Source: Pirellulales bacterium (GTDB taxonomy: Bacteria; Planctomycetota; Planctomycetia; Pirellulales; UBA1268). Taken from it: DNA of 39,961 bases. Position 1 is the first letter of the stretch, and each line of letters opens with the position of its first letter. The translations under genes were made by a program, and so were the position numbers. A model generated the notes under the pieces. The model made no database searches and was not told the DNA's origin. It worked only from the letters and a program-made list of their open reading frames with translations. Positions 32,946 through 39,961 of this stretch are shown piece after piece. The DNA is taken from the NCBI GenBank assembly GCA_016776925.1, contig JADHSL010000016.1:1-39961 (forward strand), written 5' to 3'.

Positions 32946-35540
32946 GTGCAAGGAAAAAAGACGCAACTTGTGAAGGTACGTTCTTCGCGAAGCCCAGTGC
33001 TTATTGCACTGATCACAATGTCATTGATACCGCTGGGGATTCTTGGTGTGGCGATGTATCAGTCTGCGCTGGCCGCAATACAGGCAGCGGCATTTCAGCG
33101 GGTTGAGCTGGCATCTGATTTGGTGGCAAATACGGTGAGTTTGGCCTATGAGGAGCTCGCGGCTGAACTTCAATTGACTGCGTCTCTGCCTCGTGTTGGG
33201 AGAAGTTCTGCTGGTTTGATCAAAGGATTTCGTGATTTTGAAACAAATCCATTAAACGAAGACCGTGTTCGTAAAGAGCTTCTCACTTATTACGCAACGA
33301 CTTTAGGTGTACAAAAAGATGGCCAGCAGAAGGAATCTCCGAAGGCCGATGCGATTGTTGAGCGGTTGGAGGGCTCTGGACTAGTTCTTCACGATCTTTA
33401 CGTGCGTAGCAATCCAAATGAAACAGGCAAGAAAAGTCTGTTAGACGACGCTGGCGACGGTTCTTCATATTCCGCGGGTCACGCTAAACTCCATCCCATC
33501 ATGCGAGAAGTCAAGACAAGATTTCAGCTCTATGATATTTTGCTCATCGATGCCGATACACGAGATGTCGTTTATAGTGTTACCAAAGGGCATGATTTTG
33601 GTGTGAATTTTGCATCCAGGACCTTACAGAAAAATGGTCCTGTTGATGCAGTAGACATAGTGCTTGATGATTCTGTGGGGGATGGGTTTGCCTGTGTCGA
33701 CTACGGGTTGTACGGGCCCGCTGAAGTCCCTGTTCTCAGCCTCGCTACCCTCGTTCGGGATGAAGGCGATGTGTCTGGCGTTCTGCTTTTTCTTGTTTCA
33801 TTGGAGGAGCTTGATCGAGTCATTTCAAATAGGAATACTGCTTCGGGCAGTGTTTCGTATGAGGTGTATGGAGGCAAGTGGTCGCGTGCAACTGATGGCG
33901 GTTTTCCGAATACCAGGCACCACCTTTTTGCATCTGATGAAGCACAACGAAGGTTCAGTGCATTCACAAATGCCGAGAGCGACTCAGTTGGTAGTGGGGC
34001 GGGGGCACGGTCTCAGTTGTGTTCGCCATCTGTAAGGCGAATTTGTCCGGAATCGATGGAGTCAGATGTTGTTTGGATGTTCGTTGCGACAACACCTGTA
34101 GCAGATGTTATGGCAGCTGCGTTCTCCGTTAAATTATTTGGCCAAACTGTTTTTGGAATAACTGCAGTTGCAATACTATTGTCAGCATTTGTTTTGGCCC
34201 GAATACTTACGAAGCGGCATGCAGAACAGGTCCGGCTGGCTGAAATGGTGACAAATACGTCAGTCAAGTTAGTTCAGGCCGACCCTGATCTTCGGGTTGA
34301 ATATATGAATCCAGCTACAGAGCAGGCGCTTCAGTTGCACCCCGGTATAGGCGTTGAGGGTGTTGGTATTACGCTTGCAGAACTCTTTGGACAACAGCCT
34401 GAAGATTTTGAGTTCATGAAAGACTCAGGAAGTCTTCCTCAGGCAGTGCAGGTTCACTCTGGTGGTGAAAAGTTAGAGCTCCATGTGTCGGCAATCGAAG
34501 GCCGTCACCGTGAATTTGTTGGCCCAATGGTTACCTGGAGCATTGTGACAGACAAGGCTCGTGCAGAAGAGCGAGAGCGAAAACTTTCTCAAGAGATAAT
34601 GGCTTCAAAAGATTCTCTCGAGAAGTCACAGCGTATTTTGCAGCACGGTGTCGATTCACTTTCCAATCTTTTTGAAGCTGCTTCAGCCGGGGACCTTACC
34701 AGAGAGGTTGCTCTTGAGGGAAGTGACCAGCTTGCTGCGTTGGGTCGCAATGCTGGTGATATGCTTAAGAATCTTCGAGAAGTCATTTCCAAAATTGCAG
34801 CAGCCGCGGAGCAGCATGGTGAGGGATCGCGGATGATAGCAGACAGCGCGGCCAGTCTGAGTGAAGGAGCGCAGAATCAGGCGGCTAGCATTGAAGAGAT
34901 TAGTTCTGCGATGGATGAGCTGGCGACTTCGATTGTCGATGTCTCAGGGAATGCGGCCAATTGTCAGAAGGAAGCAAATAAAACAGTGAGTCTTGCGCAG
35001 GCCGGCAGCCAGGCTGTTCGCGATGCAGTCGACTCCATGAAGGCGATTCACAGTTCTTCTGAACAGATTCGTGACATTATCACCATCATCAGTGACATTA
35101 CGTCACAAACAAATTTACTCGCTTTAAATGCAGCGATTGAAGCTGCACGGGCGGGTGAACACGGCCTTGGATTTGCCGTTGTTGCGGAGGAAGTTCGCAA
35201 GCTTGCCAATCGTACCAGTGAAGCGACTACAGATATTACGCAGCTTATTAATGAATCGTCTGCAAGGATCCAAAAAGGTGCTTCACTTTCTGAGATTGTT
35301 GGCGGGTCGCTTGAGTCAATTGTGACAGCCGCTGATTCTACAGCGAATGCGGTTGGTGAAATTGCATTGTCGAGTGAATCGCAGGCAAGAAATGCCGCAG
35401 AGGTTAAGCGAACAGTTTCATCGGTGTCACAGACGATAGAAAGTAACGCAGCAGCATCAGAAGAACTCGCCGCAAGTTCGGAAGAACTTGGGGCACAGGC
35501 ACAGGGGCTGTGGGAACTGGTCCGGCAGTTTAAACTCTAG
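32946..35540 (+). CDS. Methyl-accepting chemotaxis protein (orphan)
   Basis: This transmembrane chemoreceptor would control CheA. The 864-residue product has a first membrane segment at about 17-38 ([20 protein letters not shown]) and a large periplasmic sensor of about 350 residues. A second membrane segment lies near 390-418 ([18 protein letters not shown]). A PAS-like region follows ([21 protein letters not shown]), then a HAMP-like stretch ([20 protein letters not shown]) and a long coiled-coil signalling domain. The hairpin tip is canonical: [20 protein letters not shown] and [18 protein letters not shown]. No C-terminal NWETF-type tether for CheR is seen. The start is GTG 32946; GTG 32970 would also keep the membrane anchor. 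No che or flagellar gene is in the window, so its ligand and partner array are unknown. Confidence 0.93.
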   Translation: MQGKKTQLVKVRSSRSPVLIALITMSLIPLGILGVAMYQSALAAIQAAAFQRVELASDLVANTVSLAYEELAAELQLTASLPRVGRSSAGLIKGFRDFETNPLNEDRVRKELLTYYATTLGVQKDGQQKESPKADAIVERLEGSGLVLHDLYVRSNPNETGKKSLLDDAGDGSSYSAGHAKLHPIMREVKTRFQLYDILLIDADTRDVVYSVTKGHDFGVNFASRTLQKNGPVDAVDIVLDDSVGDGFACVDYGLYGPAEVPVLSLATLVRDEGDVSGVLLFLVSLEELDRVISNRNTASGSVSYEVYGGKWSRATDGGFPNTRHHLFASDEAQRRFSAFTNAESDSVGSGAGARSQLCSPSVRRICPESMESDVVWMFVATTPVADVMAAAFSVKLFGQTVFGITAVAILLSAFVLARILTKRHAEQVRLAEMVTNTSVKLVQADPDLRVEYMNPATEQALQLHPGIGVEGVGITLAELFGQQPEDFEFMKDSGSLPQAVQVHSGGEKLELHVSAIEGRHREFVGPMVTWSIVTDKARAEERERKLSQEIMASKDSLEKSQRILQHGVDSLSNLFEAASAGDLTREVALEGSDQLAALGRNAGDMLKNLREVISKIAAAAEQHGEGSRMIADSAASLSEGAQNQAASIEEISSAMDELATSIVDVSGNAANCQKEANKTVSLAQAGSQAVRDAVDSMKAIHSSSEQIRDIITIISDITSQTNLLALNAAIEAARAGEHGLGFAVVAEEVRKLANRTSEATTDITQLINESSARIQKGASLSEIVGGSLESIVTAADSTANAVGEIALSSESQARNAAEVKRTVSSVSQTIESNAAASEELAASSEELGAQAQGLWELVRQFKL

Positions 35541-35740
35541 CAGTCTTCTTGAAGAACGAACTTTTTGGTCGTTTCACCACAGATCGAAACTGTTCTTAGT
35601 CACGGCTGAAGTTGCTTTCTAAGCCGAAAATGAAACTTTCGGGTTCTCAGTTCGCCAAGAACGGCATCGTTTTTACGGAATGTCTTCTGTACAGTCCGAT
35701 AGATTGTTTTTCGCCCCAAAGCACATATGTAAAAGATCTT

Positions 35741-36043
35741 ATGTCTGACTACGCTCATCTTGACTTTACGACGTGGTCTTCGAAAGCTGAGCTCGTGGGT
35801 GACGTTGCTGACGTGCTCCCACCTCAGTTGCTGAAACAGTATTCCGATACGTCACTCCAGCGACCGGGCTATGTTTTTCGTGATGGCATCGACAACTCGT
35901 ACCGCTCGTTCATTATCTCAGATGATGATCGGAAGTGGTGGAGTATCCTGTGGACAGGGGATCGAGTACAGGCCGACAATCTACTCGACGTCGCTATTGA
36001 TGTTTGGCAGTCACGCCTTCGTAACGTACTAGATGAATCGTGA
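35741..36043 (+). CDS. Small hypothetical protein
   Basis: I do not recognise this product. From ATG 35741 it has 100 residues, starting MSDYAHLDFTTWSSKAELVG, acidic and without membrane segments, containing the aromatic pair in DDRKWWSILWTGDRVQADN. It looks like a compact soluble protein. The frame is open back to 35612 (a TTG start, or ATG 35630), but that leader is less protein-like. No good ribosome binding site is visible for either. It lies 200 bp after the chemoreceptor and 29 bp convergent with endonuclease IV. Confidence 0.5.
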   Translation: MSDYAHLDFTTWSSKAELVGDVADVLPPQLLKQYSDTSLQRPGYVFRDGIDNSYRSFIISDDDRKWWSILWTGDRVQADNLLDVAIDVWQSRLRNVLDES

Positions 36044-36072
36044 TACTCTGCGGTAACAGGCTCGTGTGGCAC

Positions 36073-37014
36073 TCAGCTCTCGAGGCGACGAAGTAGTTTG
36101 ATGTTTCGGATATCGTTCTTTGGGTCAGGCTTGCCGTCGGCACCCTCTTTTGGAGTCTCAAGAATAAAGGGCACTTTTTTGAGTTTCGAGTGAGTCACAA
36201 GCAGCTTGAAGGCGGCACGTCCGATGGCACCCTCACCGATACCCTCGTGGCGATCGACGTGTGAACCCAGCTCACGCTTGGAATCATTAGCGTGAATAAC
36301 CTTGAGTCGGGAAAGACCGATCGTGTTGTCGAATTGCCGAATAGTTTCGTCAAGAGATTTTTTTGGTTGGAGTGGATAGCCAGCTGCAAAAACATGGCAT
36401 GTGTCAAGGCAGACGGCAACACGTTTCTGGAGCGATTTGATTTTGTCGATGCGATGAAGCATGGCAGCGATTTCTTCAAACGTATCACCAAGGCAGGTGC
36501 CTTGGCCGGCTGTGGTTTCGATGAGAATACCACTGCTAAGTTTCTTGGTTCTGCGCAATGATTCTATAATTCCATCAGCTGCACGGTTCACAGCGACCGT
36601 GCGGTCTTGGTTCCCAGCGGCTCCTGGATGTGCCACAACCCATGGAATTGCAAGAAGGTCTGCTCGTTCTAATTCCGTTACGAGTCCTTGTATTGATTTC
36701 TCGCGGAGCGTGTCGTCTCCAGACGCTGGATTAATGAGATATGAATCATGCGCAATTACGAGTTTCAGATTGGCCGTCTTCACTGCTTCTCGGAAGGCTG
36801 CTGCAATCTCTTGATCAATAGGCTTAACCGCCCACTGATTTACGTTTCGGGTAAAGATTTGCATGCAGTCACAGCCGGTTTCGGTTGCTCGCTCGACAGC
36901 TTTGGGCAGCCCTCCAGATATTGATTGATGTGCCCCAAAGGGGCGGGCCGAACGTTTGCCCGCGGACGACGTACGGGTCGAAGAGGGCTTTTTCTTGGCT
37001 GCTTTTGGCATCAT
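36073..37014 (-). CDS. nfo: Endonuclease IV (AP endonuclease)
   Basis: This is a class II AP endonuclease of base-excision repair, a TIM-barrel enzyme with three zinc ions. From ATG 37014 the product has 313 residues. The metal-binding motifs are present in order: GAHQSISGGLPKAV, VIAHDSYLIN, VVAHPGAAG, GILIETTAGQGTCLG, VAVCLDTCHVFAAGY, VIHANDSKRELGSHVDRHE and FILETPKEG. It carries an extra basic N-terminal tail of about 25 residues (PKAAKKKPSSTRTSSAGKRS) before the catalytic core, which starts around residue 27. The frame reaches back to 37167, but that part overlaps the divergent gene and is not family-like. The start has GAG at close spacing only. It is convergent with the small hypothetical and divergent from the 37149 gene. 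Confidence 0.95.
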   Translation of the reverse strand: MMPKAAKKKPSSTRTSSAGKRSARPFGAHQSISGGLPKAVERATETGCDCMQIFTRNVNQWAVKPIDQEIAAAFREAVKTANLKLVIAHDSYLINPASGDDTLREKSIQGLVTELERADLLAIPWVVAHPGAAGNQDRTVAVNRAADGIIESLRRTKKLSSGILIETTAGQGTCLGDTFEEIAAMLHRIDKIKSLQKRVAVCLDTCHVFAAGYPLQPKKSLDETIRQFDNTIGLSRLKVIHANDSKRELGSHVDRHEGIGEGAIGRAAFKLLVTHSKLKKVPFILETPKEGADGKPDPKNDIRNIKLLRRLES

Positions 37015-37065
37015 GTTTCTCGGGGCGAGGAAAAGAGGGGGGTGCTCGTTGACGACATTTATCTT

Positions 37066-37094
37066 TTGCCCATTGATCCAAGGAAGTTTACACT
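37066..37094 (+). promoter_or_regulatory. Candidate sigma70-type promoter for the 37149 gene
   Basis: TTGCCC (37066-37071) and TACACT (37089-37094) are 17 bp apart, each matching 4 of 6 consensus bases. Transcription would begin near 37100, which favours ATG 37149 over the in-frame GTG 37095. Confidence 0.35.
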
Positions 37095-37148
37095 GTGAGC
37101 AGAGCGGTTGCGTTACAGGGCCCTGTTCCAGCACGAAGGGAAAATACA

Positions 37149-37676
37149 ATGGTCCCAGTTCTATCATTTCTTGTCATTGTGCTCGGTCTTGCAACAGGGC
37201 TTATGCTTACTGTTATGGTTGTTCGTCCTGTTCAAGCAGCGAGACGAGCAGAGAGGCTTGCGCGTATTCAAAGGGACTTTCGTCGCCAAAGAGAACAGCT
37301 TGAGGCGAAGTTCATTGATGAAGCAGCAGCGAGTGGAAAGCCTCGTGGTCTGAGGTGGTCGGATGTGGCTTTCGACGATGACGTTATCTATGCCCGTGAT
37401 CGAAAAACGAGTGGGCTGAAAGCTCTTGTCGCTATAGAAGTTTGTTTTGAGGCGATTGAGGGCGGTGGCATGGAGGAGGTTGAGGCAGTGTCGAACGTTC
37501 GAGCTGCAACAGCTGAGTTCCTTCATGATGGTGAGCGTTGGTTTACCAAGGGACGAGTGTTCTTCAATCTTGGGCCAAAAGGACTTATTCGGTACCTGCA
37601 TGCTGATCTTGAATCCGTTGAGTGCGGAGCAACAGCAGGAACGAATCCATCAGCGACTAAACCATCTGCTATCTAG
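37149..37676 (+). CDS. Hypothetical membrane-anchored protein
   Basis: The function of this 175-residue product is not recognised. It starts with a membrane anchor (MVPVLSFLVIVLGLATGLML, followed by VMVVRPVQAARR), then a basic coiled-coil-like stretch (ARIQRDFRRQREQLEAKF). A soluble domain of about 100 residues contains GLRWSDVAFDDDVIYARDRK, ALVAIEVCFEA, ATAEFLHDGERWFTKGRVFF and LIRYLHADLES. ATG 37149 has GAAGGG at 37135-37140, eight bases upstream. The soluble part probably faces the cytoplasm, because the residues after the anchor are positive. It is divergent from nfo. Confidence 0.65.
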   Translation: MVPVLSFLVIVLGLATGLMLTVMVVRPVQAARRAERLARIQRDFRRQREQLEAKFIDEAAASGKPRGLRWSDVAFDDDVIYARDRKTSGLKALVAIEVCFEAIEGGGMEEVEAVSNVRAATAEFLHDGERWFTKGRVFFNLGPKGLIRYLHADLESVECGATAGTNPSATKPSAI

Positions 37677-37893
37677 GTCAGGTGCAAGACGTTTTATTCG
37701 GTAGCAGAAGATAGGCGAACGGCGTGGACTTTGCGTTCCCGCCGTATGAAATGCCCCCACGACGTCCAGTTTTATGAAGCTGTAGTTTGCCATTATTGCT
37801 CAGCATTGTGTTCAGACTGTGATTCGCTGATGCTGCACGCCGATACATTTAGAGGATCGAGTCTAGAGTTGTTCGCTGACATGTGGTGGGGAT

Positions 37894-39672
37894 ATGGGCA
37901 GGCTGGTATTCAGTGTGTTTGGTTGGATTTGGTGCCTCCTTGTGCTGGCGTCAATGATATCTTTGCCGTGTTCCTTTGCGGCGCAACCTGCGGCTACGAT
38001 TCGGGAGCCTGCAAAATCGCAGAAAGAACGGTGTGCGGCGGCGGATGGGTATCTGTCTGACAGTTGCGAATATTGGCAAGCTGCCAATCGCATGAGAACG
38101 GACTGCTCGCATCTTACTGTTGAAGCCTATTACGCTGCTGCGGAGGCTGCCTGGAATGCTATTTGGTCTGCACCAGAGTCACCAGCTGTGGTCGAAGATG
38201 CCACAAATGCGTACGGCGATGCACTTGTCGGTCTTCTGCAAACAGCACGAGAGCAGGGGCGGCTCCAGCCCGACGGCCTCTGGATCGGGTCACGATATAG
38301 ACCAATCCGAATCCCAATTGTTCTCAAAGGGTTACCGATTTCTGCAAGTACAATTGAAAGTATTGAGCCATTTCAACCACCCAAAGACAAACGACTTTCG
38401 CGCAGGCACTATCGGCCGGGTTTTGGTTTGCCGGTCACTATTCGTGTGAAACCTGGCCCTGAAGGAACCATTCGTGGTGACTTTGATCCACCACGGCTTT
38501 CTCTTGTGGCGACAGCAGTCCTTCGATTCCAAGTTCCTGGGAATGAAAAACCAATACGAAAGTTTGTCGGTCCGTTAACAAGAGAACGCGCTCCTGCGGT
38601 GCTTGACCTGGTTGAGCCTTTGTCGGTGTCGGGTGTTCACATTGGTGTTGCTCATCCTCCGGTGGCCGCCGATCTCAGTATGCCCATGCTTGACATGCTT
38701 GAGGGCATGCCGAAGTCCGGACTTGAAGGTTTCATTATGCCGTTTGAAGGCGGAGTGACGGAGCCGCGGCTGGAATTTCTACAGCCCCACGTCAAGGGTC
38801 GGATACCCGTGGTATTCATTCATGGACTCGCCAGTGATGAAGGCACCTGGTTTGACTTGATCAATGATTTGCGGGCGTGTCCGTTTTTTCAGCGGCACTA
38901 CGAGCCGTGGGTGTATCACTATCCAACAGGGGCTTCGTTTCTCCCCGCCTCAGCAATATTACGGCAGAGTTTGCGTCGAATAGTAAAAGAACTTGATCCT
39001 GATGGTGAGGAGAAGCAGTTACAAAACCTTGTGCTTATTGGGCATAGCATGGGTGGGCTGCATGCAAAACTTCAGGTCGTGGCATCAGGAAATCATCTGT
39101 GGAATGCCATGGCGACTGTGCCATTTGATACAGTCCGAATGCCTCGATCCGTACGGGCCAAAATTGAGCCATCGCTCTTTTTCGAACCGGTCACAAACAT
39201 CAAACGAGTGGTATTCATAGCGACACCGCATCAGGGATCATCACTGGCTTCACTGGCTCTTGGGAAAATAGCATCGCTTACCGTTGAGCGGCCACCAGAA
39301 CTTACTGCGATTCACGATCAATTGGTTGCAGAGAACCCTGGCGTCTTACGGCCGGAGTTTGAAGAGGCGCTACCGACAACAATCCAATTGCTTGCACCAA
39401 ACTCACCATTGCTTGAAGCGTTGTACCACCTTCGGCCTCCCTGCTGGGTTACAATTCACAACGTTATTGGTGTGGCCCATCATACGCTGCGTGGTGAGCG
39501 GACTGATTGCGTTGTCTCAGAATCGAGTGCGCGGCATCCAGGGGCAATAAGTGAACTTGATGTGAAGGCAACACACACAGGTGTTCACCATAAATTGACG
39601 ACAATCGCTGAGATTGAACGAATTTTACGGCTTCATCTTGTAGAGTCTGGGCTTCGTACAGTCAGCAAATAA
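37894..39672 (+). CDS. Secreted alpha/beta hydrolase, lipase-like
   Basis: This is a predicted exported serine hydrolase of 592 residues. An N-terminal signal peptide (h-region FGWIWCLLVLASMISL, cleavage near CSFAA) precedes an unfamiliar region of about 270 residues. This contains a helical YYAAAEAAWNAIWSAPESP segment and strand-rich parts. The hydrolase core begins at about residue 305: PVVFIHGLASDEGTWFDLI (oxyanion HG), then LVLIGHSMGGLHAKL with nucleophile S385, FIATPHQGSSLAS, GERTDCVVSESS (possible acid) and TGVHHKL (candidate catalytic His 565/566). The core resembles PGAP1-like or lipase-like esterases acting on lipids or esters; the substrate is unknown. The start ATG follows a GGTGGGG run. 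No neighbour suggests a pathway. Confidence 0.82.
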   Translation: MGRLVFSVFGWIWCLLVLASMISLPCSFAAQPAATIREPAKSQKERCAAADGYLSDSCEYWQAANRMRTDCSHLTVEAYYAAAEAAWNAIWSAPESPAVVEDATNAYGDALVGLLQTAREQGRLQPDGLWIGSRYRPIRIPIVLKGLPISASTIESIEPFQPPKDKRLSRRHYRPGFGLPVTIRVKPGPEGTIRGDFDPPRLSLVATAVLRFQVPGNEKPIRKFVGPLTRERAPAVLDLVEPLSVSGVHIGVAHPPVAADLSMPMLDMLEGMPKSGLEGFIMPFEGGVTEPRLEFLQPHVKGRIPVVFIHGLASDEGTWFDLINDLRACPFFQRHYEPWVYHYPTGASFLPASAILRQSLRRIVKELDPDGEEKQLQNLVLIGHSMGGLHAKLQVVASGNHLWNAMATVPFDTVRMPRSVRAKIEPSLFFEPVTNIKRVVFIATPHQGSSLASLALGKIASLTVERPPELTAIHDQLVAENPGVLRPEFEEALPTTIQLLAPNSPLLEALYHLRPPCWVTIHNVIGVAHHTLRGERTDCVVSESSARHPGAISELDVKATHTGVHHKLTTIAEIERILRLHLVESGLRTVSK

Positions 39673-39685
39673 TGCTGTTCGACAG

Positions 39686-39707
39686 GCATGTGCTCAAAGT
39701 CACATGC
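39686..39707 (+). other. Stem-loop after the alpha/beta hydrolase gene
   Basis: GCATGTG (39686-39692) and CACATGC (39701-39707) form a perfect 7-bp stem around an 8-nt loop, 13 bp after the hydrolase stop codon. No T-tract follows, so it is at best a weak or Rho-assisted terminator or a 3' stabilising hairpin between convergent genes. Confidence 0.4.
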
Positions 39708-39817
39708 TGACCAGCAAGGAAACCCCTTTGCCTGCTGCAGTGCCTGCAGATGAGAATTCGATCGACTTTGATCTGTCCAAGTAAAGGACGTTTCCAAAAC
39801 TACCGCAGGCTAGTGAG

Positions 39818-39961
39818 CTACACCTGAGGAATTAGTTTTTCGTACTCATCAACAGTGACATTGTCACGGCATGCCTGAATAATCTGTCTTCCCAGCGGAT
39901 CAAGCTCATCGTGATCGAAATGGTCAAGATGTGTCAGGAAAAACGTTCGAAGAATGTCAGC
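39818..39961 (-). CDS. C-terminal end of an unidentified gene, cut by the window edge
   Basis: Reading the minus strand in from the right edge gives 47 codons and a TAG at 39818-39820, with no earlier stop. The peptide is strongly protein-like and acidic (ILRTFFLTHLDHFDHDELDP, then IIQACRDNVTVDEYEKLIPQ). Codon use resembles the neighbours. I cannot name the product from this tail. Confidence 0.6.
   Translation of the reverse strand, partial: ADILRTFFLTHLDHFDHDELDPLGRQIIQACRDNVTVDEYEKLIPQV

Noticed and set aside
35544-35566. TCTTC-TT-GAAGA dyad followed by T5 after the chemoreceptor as a terminator
   Set aside because: A 2-nt loop and a 5-bp A/T-rich stem are too weak, and the T-run is several bases away from the stem.
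37012-37167. Longer endonuclease IV start at 37167
   Set aside because: The extra 51 residues are not family-like and overlap the promoter and start of the divergent gene at 37149.
37731-38060. Cysteine-rich plus-strand frame before and within the hydrolase gene
   Set aside because: The apparent CxxC-like pairs have no family spacing and the frame runs through the hydrolase signal peptide in another frame.

Overview
The window is a stretch of ordinary-looking bacterial chromosome, roughly 50% GC and densely coding, with genes on both strands. The gene content points to a Gram-negative-type member of the Planctomycetota, probably Pirellulales-like. The clues are lpxC and an OmpH/Skp chaperone (an LPS-type outer membrane), a YidC carrying a periplasmic PDZ domain, an M28 peptidase fused to PDZ, an FHA-GAF histidine kinase, paired M16 peptidases and frequent GTG starts. 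This placement is an inference from protein style; no rRNA is present to settle it. I see no rRNA, tRNA, CRISPR array, insertion sequence or prophage.

Layout. 1-3526: single-chain pyruvate carboxylase (minus). 3758-9442: tsaB (minus), then a metallophosphoesterase, yidC and mnmE (plus). 9604-13491: an aldehyde-dehydrogenase-fold protein (plus) convergent with a UvrD/PcrA-type helicase (minus). 13627-15453: a membrane-anchored TPR protein and an RluD-type pseudouridine synthase, probably one operon, convergent with an FHA-GAF histidine kinase (minus, 15476-17272). 17564-23187: M28-PDZ peptidase, OmpH/Skp, LpxC, a Gfo/Idh oxidoreductase and a hypothetical secreted protein; the middle three form an envelope and lipid A cluster. 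23293-28324 (minus): GNAT acetyltransferase, inactive-type M16 peptidase, active-type M16 peptidase and an ABC-2 permease in tight tandem. 28576-32589 (plus): a TroABCD/MntABC-type Mn/Zn importer whose second permease is fused to an MntR/DtxR-like metal-sensing domain. 32946-35540: an orphan chemoreceptor. 35741-39961: a small hypothetical, endonuclease IV (minus), a membrane-anchored hypothetical, a secreted alpha/beta hydrolase, and the 3' end of an unidentified minus-strand gene running off the right edge.

The most interesting feature is the transporter/regulator fusion at 31297-32589. The cytoplasmic tail of the permease keeps four of the six MntR manganese-ligand positions in the C-terminal half of that domain, plus a possible fifth, while its winged-helix part looks degenerate. 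This suggests a metal importer that senses its own substrate. Other points worth following up are the PDZ-bearing YidC, an MnmE with altered G4 motif, a GnnA-like oxidoreductase beside lpxC, an unpaired ABC-2 permease, a minus-strand reading frame in the largest gap, and several perfect palindromes and hairpins at gene boundaries.
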